Source: Candidatus Schekmanbacteria bacterium GWA2_38_11 (GTDB lineage Bacteria > Schekmanbacteria > GWA2-38-11). From it: a stretch of DNA of 9,362 nucleotides. Each line of letters opens with the position of its first letter. Positions within the stretch are counted from its first letter, which is position 1. Both the position numbers and the translations under genes were made by a program. Location of the stretch: the NCBI GenBank assembly GCA_001790645.1, contig MGDB01000044.1, forward strand, positions 5,442-14,803, given 5' to 3'. The notes below the pieces were generated by a model that was not told the DNA's origin, searched no databases, and saw nothing but the letters and a program-made list of their open reading frames with translations. Of the stretch, positions 1 through 6,300 are shown piece after piece.

Positions 1-666
1 CATATCAAAGTAAAAGAGGTTAGTTTCTGCACGACACTCAACATTATCATATTTCTGCTTGATTTTATCAAAGGCAGAATTGATTATCTTGAAGCTTTCT
101 TCCCAGTGTGGCAGTTTCCTCTGAACAATACCATGCCCGTAATAATAAAGTCTTGATTTGTTCGCAACCTTTCCGCAAATAGAAGGTTCTCCTCCAAGAC
201 GCCCGGTATAGAGGAAATAACCGTGATCGAGATAAATTCTTGAGGACGGCGGTACCCAGACAACTTGTCCCTGCTTGTACTTTTCTATATATGGAGTGCC
301 GTCAAGATCTCTGTCATTTCCAAAAGCATCCTCTAAATGTGTTGGGACGAATTCCTTGCGTGCATGGACATGGGCCGGGTCTAAGAGGGCTACTCCCCTG
401 TCTTTTACGGCAAGTACGTTAATTGGCCATGGGATTACGACCTTAAAGATCTTGCGGACTATATTGTGGAAAAACCAGTGATTATGGTTAGTAGGCATGA
501 TCAAGGCTGTAGAAAAAATTCCAACCTTGCCTACAGGAGTTGTGTCCTGTGTCTTGTAGTATTCAAAGTAATCGGGTTGTGGGAGCCGGTTTTTATATTT
601 GAACAGGCCAAAAAGGAAAATAATCACCACTACCAATCCTATCAAAATACCAATCACAACCTGCAT
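1..666 (-). CDS. Hypothetical membrane-anchored protein, C-terminus missing (runs off window)
   Basis: An open frame of 222 codons runs leftwards from an ATG at 666-664 to the window edge without a stop, so the C-terminus lies outside. The start is well supported: a strong Shine-Dalgarno (AAGGAGG) sits 7 bases upstream. Residues 2-22 are an uninterrupted hydrophobic helix with no charge before it and K23, K25 and R27 right after it. By the positive-inside rule this suggests an outside N-terminus and a cytoplasmic domain. The rest is soluble and mixed alpha/beta in look, with aromatic and His-rich patches (HNHWFFHN at 61-68, HVHARKEF at 99-106) and a WVPPSSR segment at 137-143. Two cysteines are visible, C164 and C211. 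I do not recognise the family and assign no function. It is separated by 333 bases from the gene cluster to its right, which reads in the same direction, so it is probably transcribed separately. Confidence 0.85.
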   Translation of the reverse strand, partial: MQVVIGILIGLVVVIIFLFGLFKYKNRLPQPDYFEYYKTQDTTPVGKVGIFSTALIMPTNHNHWFFHNIVRKIFKVVIPWPINVLAVKDRGVALLDPAHVHARKEFVPTHLEDAFGNDRDLDGTPYIEKYKQGQVVWVPPSSRIYLDHGYFLYTGRLGGEPSICGKVANKSRLYYYGHGIVQRKLPHWEESFKIINSAFDKIKQKYDNVECRAETNLFYFDM

Positions 667-673
667 AATCAAA

Positions 674-680
674 CCTCCTT
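674..680 (-). promoter_or_regulatory. Strong Shine-Dalgarno of the 1-666 gene
   Basis: On the minus strand the sequence AAGGAGG lies 7 bases before the ATG at 666-664. It is close to the ideal anti-16S complement and fixes the start of this gene. None of the other gene starts in the window has a comparable site. Confidence 0.85.
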
Positions 681-689
681 TTCATATAG

Positions 690-707
690 AAATGCCGTAT
701 CGCATTT
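690..707. promoter_or_regulatory. Small palindrome upstream of the 1-666 gene (possible operator)
   Basis: AAATGC and its exact reverse complement GCATTT flank a 6-base centre (CGTATC), giving an 18-base dyad that ends 9 bases upstream of the Shine-Dalgarno. The position suits an operator or a 5'-UTR hairpin. I see no convincing -35/-10 pair around it. A 6-base arm can occur by chance, so this is only a candidate. Confidence 0.25.
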
Positions 708-735
708 CATCCCAGACACAATACACCACGAAATT

Positions 736-766
736 CCCCCTAACCCCCCTTTGTTAAAGGGGGGGG
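736..766. repeat. G/C-tract hairpin, likely dispersed intergenic palindromic repeat
   Basis: Positions 744-752 (six C then TTT) pair perfectly with 756-764 (AAA then G tract) around a 3-base loop, and a second C tract (736-740) precedes it, able to compete for the eight-G run at 759-766. The arrangement 'C5-TAA-C6-TTT...AAA-G8' matches a palindromic repeat that I recall as scattered through intergenic regions of many environmental bacteria. It often gives spurious ORFs containing the peptide NPPLLKGG, as one plus-strand frame does here. It lacks an immediate T run on either strand, so a terminator role is not supported. Function is unknown. Confidence 0.7.
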
Positions 767-834
767 ACTGAAGGCTATTTTTTGACTGCAAAGAATACAA
801 ATTGTTGGAAATAGTGTCAATTGTTTTGTGAAAG

Positions 835-869
835 AGATTTCTGCAAAAGTGCGTTGTTTTCAGAAATCT
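835..869. repeat. Perfect 9-bp inverted repeat with 17-base loop
   Basis: AGATTTCTG (835-843) and CAGAAATCT (861-869) are exact reverse complements separated by 17 bases. After one mismatch the stem can add three more A-T pairs (845-847 with 857-859). There is no T run directly after either arm, so it does not look like a standard terminator. It could be an RNA hairpin in the 3' part of the sulfatase transcript, or the remnant of a mobile repeat. Confidence 0.5.
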
Positions 870-875
870 ACTATC

Positions 876-949
876 AGCTTATGGCTTATAGCATTCAGTT
901 TAAAGAGTGATTAATTAATATTTATTTTAATAGCTATAGGCCATCAGCT
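876..949. repeat. Imperfect 17-bp inverted repeat, 15 of 17 matched
   Basis: The arm at 876-892 (AGCTTATGGCTTATAGC) matches the reverse complement of 933-949 at 15 of 17 positions; the loop is 40 AT-rich bases. The arms are themselves built of repeated 'GCTTATRGC'-like units, a low-complexity style common in intergenic DNA of some bacteria. It lies 51 bases beyond the stop of the sulfatase-like gene, so it may stabilise or end that transcript, but no T run supports termination. Confidence 0.5.
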
Positions 950-999
950 ATGAGTGTTTTTAGAAAAAATATTTTCGAGAAAGGATGGTTTTACCAAAT

Positions 1000-3099
1000 T
1001 TATTCTGCCAAAACAGTTTTCTTGACTATGTCCATTATCAGAGGACCCCAGTCGTGGTAGGTAGAATATATCTTAAAATCTGATAACATGAACTGCCCTT
1101 TTTCTTCCTTTCCCCCTTTTCCTAATACGATTAATTCACTTTTCCCTTCCTGACTGATTGCCTTTACAGGTTCGCCAGAAAACTCATCCCTTACACCATC
1201 CACATAGAGCTTCATTGCGTCATTAATCAGGCTTCCATCAGCTTTCCATGTGGCTACTACATGATGAGGAACATCATTGGATAAATTTCTGACATCACAG
1301 ACAGACTGGTACCATTTATCTATGAAGAGATTGAAAACGAGAAAAGGCCCTGCATAGGTTTTTCCTTTAGAGTCATTTACCTTATCAAGGATTTTTATCT
1401 CAATTAAAATTTCTTTAGGTCCACCGGTTACAGTCATAATGTGATGAGTCTGGGAATTGTTCCATTTCCAGGAAGGTCTTATCCAGAACTCAATAGTACC
1501 TTCTTTGTCATTAATGTTTCGGTCTGCTTCAAAGTATATGCTTTTATTGCCACCGACTGAAACCCCCTCTTTTTTTATCTCCGGAGGGGATGAATATTTA
1601 GCCGTTGGATTACCTTTTGCATAATCAGCATCTAACTTGCCGTTGAAACTTGCATCAAAAATTTTACCCGCTGGAGGGAATCCGTCCATTTTTATAGTCC
1701 TGTCAATTCCAGAGTTGAGGTATCCGAGGCTTTTTAGTCTTTCCTCTGTTTTGGTATCAAGCTTTGCTACCTTCGGGACCGGATTATTCATGGTAATGAT
1801 CCATTTAAATAGATCCTTCCGGAGGCTTTCTCCTTTTTCATGATTAGACTGAAAAAGATTTTCCTTTTCGTCTGTGTCCTCTTTTAAGTTGAATAATTCC
1901 GGTTTGCCTTTTACAGGGAGTGAAAGGATGACCTTCCATCCCTCTCTTGTCAGTGACTTGAAATTGTGAACTTCACTGTAGCAGTCAAAGCCCTTCAACC
2001 CTCCTACATCCCTCATATATGGGAGAAGATTAGACCCGTAGAGTTTAGCCTGGGGTTTTATTTTCAATGTTGATAAAATAGTAGGTATCACGTCTATCAG
2101 TTGTGCTCTGACTTTGACTCTTTTCCCCTTTTTGATACCTCCATTACCAAAGGGGAGTTTAATTATAAGAGGTACTTTTATTTCAGGTTCATATAGACTC
2201 TCACCATGCTCTATCAGATGATGTTCACCTAATGATTCCCCATGGTCAGATGTTAAGATTATCAGGCTTTTATCATATAAACCCAATATTTTGATTTTAT
2301 CTATCAGTTCACCGATGAAACCATCAATATAACTGATTTCTCCACCATAAAGCGCCTTCATGCGATTCTTGTTTTTAATACTTAAGTCTGTCTTGCCTTT
2401 GTTAAACTCCTCTTTTATCCATTCATGGGTATGATTAAAACTTCCCTTTTCACCTTTATTCAAATAGGATTCATATAAATCTGTATATGGCTCGTGCGGC
2501 AGATACGGGAAATGAGGTTCAAAATAGTGCATCCATAAAAAGAATTTTTTCCTGTAATTCTGTTTGACCCACTTTAAGGACTTACCATGAAATTTAGTAA
2601 CAGGTCTCTCATAGTCAGAGTCAAGGTCTTCGTCAAAAGTATCAAATCCCTGGTTAAACCCTAATTTTGAGCTAACAAGGACTGTGCTAATAAAAGCGCA
2701 TGTTGTATACTTATTTGCTTTCAAGGTTTCAGCCAGAGTCACTTCTGATTTACTTAAGGGGTTGTTGTAACTTAAGGCTCCATGCTGGATAGGATATTTA
2801 GATGTCATTAAAGTGGCATGGGATGGTAATGTCCATGATGACTGGGAGATAACATTTTCAAATAAAACTCCGTCAGAAGCCAGTTTATCAATATTTGGAG
2901 TTTTTATAAAATTATTACCGTAGCAGGAGAGATAATCAGCCCTCAGGGTATCAACTACAATAAGAATAATATTTGGTATTTTTTCGTTGCTTTTGTTAAC
3001 GGCATTAGGGGCTGAAAATATACCGAATATGAACCAGCCAATAGCGATAATGATTATAATATTTATAAGAAAAATTAAATTTATAAAGAAATATTTCAT
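1000..3099 (-). CDS. Membrane-anchored sulfatase/alkaline-phosphatase superfamily protein with C-terminal LamG-like domain
   Basis: The 699-residue product begins with one hydrophobic helix (about 4-28, no lipobox), likely a signal anchor that puts the rest outside the cytoplasmic membrane. Residues 42-345 are a PF00884-type sulfatase fold: VVDTLRADYLSCYG (48-61) with metal-ligand candidate D50, SWTLPSHATLMT (88-99), and SDHGESLGEH (284-293) with D285 and H286 as metal ligands. In true sulfatases the site reads C/S-x-P-S-R and the C or S becomes formylglycine; here it is T90-L-P-S-H94. Thr is the nucleophile in superfamily phosphotransferases such as EptA and LtaS, so phosphoester chemistry is possible (inference). 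Residues about 480-685 look like a LamG/concanavalin-like beta-sandwich (GTIEFWIRP 534-542, HHVVATW 612-618, LYVDGV 631-636), which usually binds glycans. The ATG overlaps the stop of the upstream membrane-protein gene as ATGA with no Shine-Dalgarno, suggesting translational coupling. The superfamily call is firm; the substrate is unknown. Confidence 0.9.
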   Translation of the reverse strand: MKYFFINLIFLINIIIIIAIGWFIFGIFSAPNAVNKSNEKIPNIILIVVDTLRADYLSCYGNNFIKTPNIDKLASDGVLFENVISQSSWTLPSHATLMTSKYPIQHGALSYNNPLSKSEVTLAETLKANKYTTCAFISTVLVSSKLGFNQGFDTFDEDLDSDYERPVTKFHGKSLKWVKQNYRKKFFLWMHYFEPHFPYLPHEPYTDLYESYLNKGEKGSFNHTHEWIKEEFNKGKTDLSIKNKNRMKALYGGEISYIDGFIGELIDKIKILGLYDKSLIILTSDHGESLGEHHLIEHGESLYEPEIKVPLIIKLPFGNGGIKKGKRVKVRAQLIDVIPTILSTLKIKPQAKLYGSNLLPYMRDVGGLKGFDCYSEVHNFKSLTREGWKVILSLPVKGKPELFNLKEDTDEKENLFQSNHEKGESLRKDLFKWIITMNNPVPKVAKLDTKTEERLKSLGYLNSGIDRTIKMDGFPPAGKIFDASFNGKLDADYAKGNPTAKYSSPPEIKKEGVSVGGNKSIYFEADRNINDKEGTIEFWIRPSWKWNNSQTHHIMTVTGGPKEILIEIKILDKVNDSKGKTYAGPFLVFNLFIDKWYQSVCDVRNLSNDVPHHVVATWKADGSLINDAMKLYVDGVRDEFSGEPVKAISQEGKSELIVLGKGGKEEKGQFMLSDFKIYSTYHDWGPLIMDIVKKTVLAE

Positions 3100-5417
3100 C
3101 TAAATTCAAAAAATTTAAACCCTATTGGAATATCTTCAGTTTGGTAAGATTGAATTTTTGAGAACTCTATCTTGTTTATACCCTTTTGTTGAAAATCTTC
3201 AGGTAAGTTTACAGAGTAGGTATTCCATCCGTGCTTTATTAGAATATCTGCAACTTTATATCCATTTAAATTTATAGCTAATTTAAAATTTTCATCATTG
3301 AAATTTCGCAATGCGGAAGCTTTAAAAAATATTTTTCTATTTATTACATCATTAAAACGAACCAATAGTAAAGATTTTTCCTTCAAAGTTTTTATCCCAT
3401 TACCTTCTTTTGAAACCTCTGACCAGCCTTTTGCCAAGTATAAATTTGAAATCTCAGCTTCGGGATTAATCATAATACCCGCAGAAGAGTTGTCCCTTTT
3501 TACCTCATAAACTTTAAAAGTTGTGTCTAAGCTTGTAATTTTTTCATAGAACGGGTCTTCTCTCATAGGAGTTTTTCTTGGAGTTTCGAGCACAAAAGAT
3601 TTCTTATATTTTTCATAAGCATCTTTTATCCTCATTCTGTTTTGCTTCGTATTTTCGTAGATTAATCTGACAGGGAAAATTTCATTTACATATTTATCTA
3701 AGTTTTGAAATGAATTCTCGTCCAGATGTGTAAATACTCTCTCATAAACCTCATCAAGAATTATATACCGTATATCAAAGAAGTTCAAAAACTCCGTAAC
3801 ATATTTTCTCTCCTCTGGTATGGACACAGAATCTAAAGGTTTCCCGTATTCCAGGGATATGATGGATTTTATTATAGGAGCCCTGTCAAAGTAATCAGTA
3901 TCCTCTTTTGCTATCCTTGCAAGACTTCCGTCAAGTATTCTTTTTTCATGAAAGGTCTGGTAATATTGAAACCTTGTAAAGTTATATCCAAGATTTTCTT
4001 TAGCTCTCCACCCCAAAGGTATGTGGAGAATGCTGTAATCTCCGGGGCTGTTTTTGATTCTTTCATAGATGGGAGGAATTTTCATTTCAGAAATGAGAGG
4101 GAAGGGGATAGCGATATATTCAAAAAGGATAATAATGATGATTAGCATTTGCCATAAAATAGATTTTTTTCTGATTTTAGAAAATAGAGTTTTAAGGGCA
4201 TAGCCTGCGATAATGGCAAAAAAGAGCATTGCCATAACTCCGTAGCGTCCGGGAATTCTAACAGCCTCCAGAAAAGGGATATAGAAAGTTATAAGATACG
4301 GCAGAGGAATTGATAATCTAAAGGGAAGAAAAAGCTCTATTATATAGATATGAAGAAAAGGTCCTAAACTCAGCAAGATACTTATCAGAAGGGATAAATT
4401 CCAGAATTTTGTTAGAGGATCTTTTTTTATTTTCGAAAGAGAATAAATAGTTAGAAAAATTACTATATATCCCGGGAAAACCGTAGTTTCCTGGAAAATA
4501 CCACTAAAATTTTGAGTCAAATCGGAAAAGAAATTTCCTAATAACGGATGGAGAGGGCTTGGGACAAAATATGCTAATAAATCAGCAGATTCAAACCTGG
4601 CATTTTCTAAGGTTGAGAAAAGAACTTTATCACCTTTTTCAGAAAGAAACTTAATCATAGAATACAAAATAGGTGAGAAAAATAAAAGAAAAAGAGAGAA
4701 AATTGCAAGGCACTTTATTAGAACTGATTTCCGCACATAGTAATCTTTATTTGATTTTAAATAATAGATAAGATAACCCAGAGTAAAAATAGCTGCAAAG
4801 AGGCCATATATTTCGCACATCAGGGCATTAAAAACGAGAAACAAACTGGCTAAAAAAATATTCAAATATTTCGATTTTTCTTCTTCAAAAGATTTTATCA
4901 GAAAAAGGATGTAAAGGGGAAGCCACTGGGTACTTAAATAGTTTATGAATGAGACCTTGACAAGATGGTAAGGACAAAAGGCAAAAATCAGACCTGAGGT
5001 AAAAGCTGCAAATTTATCTTTGATTAAATAGTTAACTAATAAATAGGTGCCAAATCCTGATAATACAAATGCAGAAAAAGTAAGAATGTTATATATAAAC
5101 AGAATGTTTTTTGTTATTAGCAAAAATGGGAATGCAATTAATCCATTAAGCAAAGTAAACGTATGGAAGGTGAGGCTTGAACCAATAGGATAAAATATGT
5201 AGTCAGAAAAGAGAAGTGAGGTATTTAAAGAGGTTAGGGCTTTTTTTACCCACCAGAGGTTCCATATAAGCATTGATCCGTCAATATCATCTCCCAATTT
5301 ATGAGTATTGAATTCTGTTATCCATGGATAAGTCAGAATAATGGTCAGGGCTGTATAGAGGCAAAAAACTATTAGATAGGCTGATAAAGAGTTATATTTT
5401 ATATTTTGCTTAGACAT
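3096..5417 (-). CDS. Large GT-C-like multi-spanning membrane protein with C-terminal extracytoplasmic domains
   Basis: The product has 773 residues. Residues 11-440 are very hydrophobic, with about a dozen membrane segments. The first outer loop carries an acidic motif, GDDIDGSMLIWNLWW (42-56), in the place where GT-C glycosyltransferases keep their catalytic acid. A later loop has VRIPGRYGVMAM (386-397), a motif I associate with bacterial GT-C/YfhO-like membrane proteins. Residues 440-640 form a soluble domain (LHIPLGW 464-470, FFDIRYIILDEV 546-557). Residues about 650-773 look like a jelly-roll beta-sandwich (NLNGYK 716-721, W731, VNLPEDFQQKGINKIEF 736-752), as in carbohydrate-binding modules. 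The likely role is transfer of a sugar from a polyprenyl phosphate to an outer-face acceptor; this is inferred from fold and neighbours. It is the first gene of a two-gene unit with the sulfatase-like gene. The ATG at 5417 has no clear Shine-Dalgarno. Confidence 0.85.
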   Translation of the reverse strand: MSKQNIKYNSLSAYLIVFCLYTALTIILTYPWITEFNTHKLGDDIDGSMLIWNLWWVKKALTSLNTSLLFSDYIFYPIGSSLTFHTFTLLNGLIAFPFLLITKNILFIYNILTFSAFVLSGFGTYLLVNYLIKDKFAAFTSGLIFAFCPYHLVKVSFINYLSTQWLPLYILFLIKSFEEEKSKYLNIFLASLFLVFNALMCEIYGLFAAIFTLGYLIYYLKSNKDYYVRKSVLIKCLAIFSLFLLFFSPILYSMIKFLSEKGDKVLFSTLENARFESADLLAYFVPSPLHPLLGNFFSDLTQNFSGIFQETTVFPGYIVIFLTIYSLSKIKKDPLTKFWNLSLLISILLSLGPFLHIYIIELFLPFRLSIPLPYLITFYIPFLEAVRIPGRYGVMAMLFFAIIAGYALKTLFSKIRKKSILWQMLIIIIILFEYIAIPFPLISEMKIPPIYERIKNSPGDYSILHIPLGWRAKENLGYNFTRFQYYQTFHEKRILDGSLARIAKEDTDYFDRAPIIKSIISLEYGKPLDSVSIPEERKYVTEFLNFFDIRYIILDEVYERVFTHLDENSFQNLDKYVNEIFPVRLIYENTKQNRMRIKDAYEKYKKSFVLETPRKTPMREDPFYEKITSLDTTFKVYEVKRDNSSAGIMINPEAEISNLYLAKGWSEVSKEGNGIKTLKEKSLLLVRFNDVINRKIFFKASALRNFNDENFKLAINLNGYKVADILIKHGWNTYSVNLPEDFQQKGINKIEFSKIQSYQTEDIPIGFKFFEFR

Positions 5418-5590
5418 TTAAGTGCCGTTTTATCTAAAAACATTTTTGAAAACAAAAGCCCTTTTTTTAGGAAATAGAATCAAATAAATAATAATTATAG
5501 TATTTTAAAAATCTTATTTAAAGTTATTTTTATTGCATTTATTTAAAAATTATATTATTAAAAATTTAAGTTATCATTTAATGTATTAAT
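5418..5590. promoter_or_regulatory. Divergent intergenic control region, extremely AT-rich
   Basis: These 173 bases separate two divergent gene units and must hold promoters for both. From 5491 to 5590 only 8 of 100 bases are G or C, far below the flanking genes. The element TTAAAAAT occurs three times (5505-5512, 5543-5550, 5558-5565), giving A-tracts that may bend DNA or act as UP-like elements. I could not pick a well-spaced promoter for the plus-strand unit, and its ATG at 5591 lacks a Shine-Dalgarno. Confidence 0.6.
5494..5522 (-). promoter_or_regulatory. Candidate sigma-70-type promoter for the 773-residue membrane protein gene
   Basis: On the minus strand TTTAAA (5522-5517, 4 of 6 to TTGACA) is followed after 17 bases by a perfect TATAAT (5499-5494). 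Transcription would start near 5487 and leave a leader of about 70 bases before the ATG at 5417. The fit and spacing are good, but in DNA this AT-rich such a match can arise by chance. Confidence 0.4.
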
Positions 5591-6292
5591 ATGTCATTTA
5601 ATAAAAAATTGAATATTTCTGTTTTCTTTCCCTGCTACAATGAGGAAAAGAACCTCGAGTCTTTAACTAATTCAATCCTTAATTTTTTACCGGCGATTTC
5701 AGACCAGTACGAGGTAATCATAGTAAATGATGGGAGCAAGGACAGGACCAGGGAAATTGCCGAAACCCTGTCAAAGAAAAACCATCATGTAAAGGTATTT
5801 AACCATGAGACTAATCTCGGCTATGGGGCAGCATTAAAGACCGGGTTTAAGAATGCCAAATTTGATTACATCTTTTTTACTGATGGGGACAATCAGTTTG
5901 ATATTAAAGAAATTGAAAGGTTTATCCCTTTCTCCCAGGAGTTTGATGTTGTGGCAGGGTACAGGATTAACCGGAGAGACAATTTTATAAGAAGATTAAA
6001 TGCCACAAGCTTTAAAATGTTCGTAAGGATGCTTTTCGGGTTGCAGATAAGGGACCTGAATTGTGCTTTTAAGCTCTTCAAAAAGAAGGTTATTGATGCC
6101 ATTGATATAGAGTCAACAGGAGCTTTTATAAATGCTGAAATTTTAATCAAAGCCAAAAAAAAGGGATTCACAATGACAGAGGTGGGAGTCACCCACTATC
6201 CCAGACAGTGGGGAACCCAGACAGGTGCTAATCCAAAAGTAATTTTCAGAGCCTTTTGCGATCTTTTTAAACTTCATCAGAAACTGAAGTAA
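5591..6292 (+). CDS. Glycosyltransferase family 2, polyprenyl-phosphate sugar synthase (DPM1-like)
   Basis: The 233-residue product has a GT-A fold and no membrane helices, so it should act at the cytoplasmic face of the membrane. Typical GT2 motifs are in order: PCYNEE (14-19), VNDGSKDRT (45-53), NLGYGAALKTGF (75-86), the metal-binding DGDNQFD (98-104), RDLNCAFKLF (154-163), ESTGAFINAE (174-183) and THYPRQWGTQTGANP (201-215). The length and motifs fit the short dolichyl-phosphate-mannose-synthase-like group, which moves a sugar from a nucleotide donor to a polyprenyl phosphate. The sugar cannot be told from sequence. It is the first gene of a plus-strand unit and the next gene starts 8 bases after its stop, so it probably makes the donor for the GT-C proteins nearby. 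There is no Shine-Dalgarno before the ATG; I keep this start because PCYNEE falls at the usual distance from it. Confidence 0.92.
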   Translation: MSFNKKLNISVFFPCYNEEKNLESLTNSILNFLPAISDQYEVIIVNDGSKDRTREIAETLSKKNHHVKVFNHETNLGYGAALKTGFKNAKFDYIFFTDGDNQFDIKEIERFIPFSQEFDVVAGYRINRRDNFIRRLNATSFKMFVRMLFGLQIRDLNCAFKLFKKKVIDAIDIESTGAFINAEILIKAKKKGFTMTEVGVTHYPRQWGTQTGANPKVIFRAFCDLFKLHQKLK

Positions 6293-6300
6293 TTTATCAA

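Larger units (their letters stand above)
667..999. other. Intergenic region with several inverted repeats, no gene
   Basis: This 333-base stretch separates the stop of the sulfatase-like gene from the start of the next minus-strand gene. It holds, left to right, the Shine-Dalgarno and small palindrome of the 1-666 gene, a G/C-tract hairpin (736-766), a 9-base perfect inverted repeat (835-869) and a 17-base imperfect inverted repeat (876-949). The part from 900 to 980 is very AT-rich. The plus-strand reading frames that cross it and the neighbouring gene look spurious. No classical hairpin-plus-T-run terminator for the sulfatase unit could be identified on the minus strand. Confidence 0.7.

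Noticed and set aside
240..771. Several overlapping plus-strand reading frames of 60-101 codons
   Set aside because: They lie opposite the well-supported minus-strand gene at 1-666, overlap each other in different frames and have no ribosome binding sites. The longest ends in NPPLLKGG, the typical read-through of the G/C-tract repeat.
744..783. G/C hairpin followed by a T6 run (777-782) as a plus-strand terminator
   Set aside because: The T run begins 10 or more bases after the stem and no plus-strand gene ends upstream. On the minus strand there is no T run at all.
1637..4145. Plus-strand frames of 65-70 codons inside the sulfatase-like and 773-residue genes
   Set aside because: They are antisense shadows with no start signals, while the minus-strand frames have recognisable domains.
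5533..5558. TTGCAT ... TATTAT as promoter for the plus-strand unit
   Set aside because: The spacer is only about 14 bases, too short for a sigma-70-type promoter, and such matches are expected by chance in this AT-rich stretch.
5893..6192. Minus-strand frame of 99 codons
   Set aside because: It is antisense to the GT2 gene, which shows all family motifs on the plus strand.
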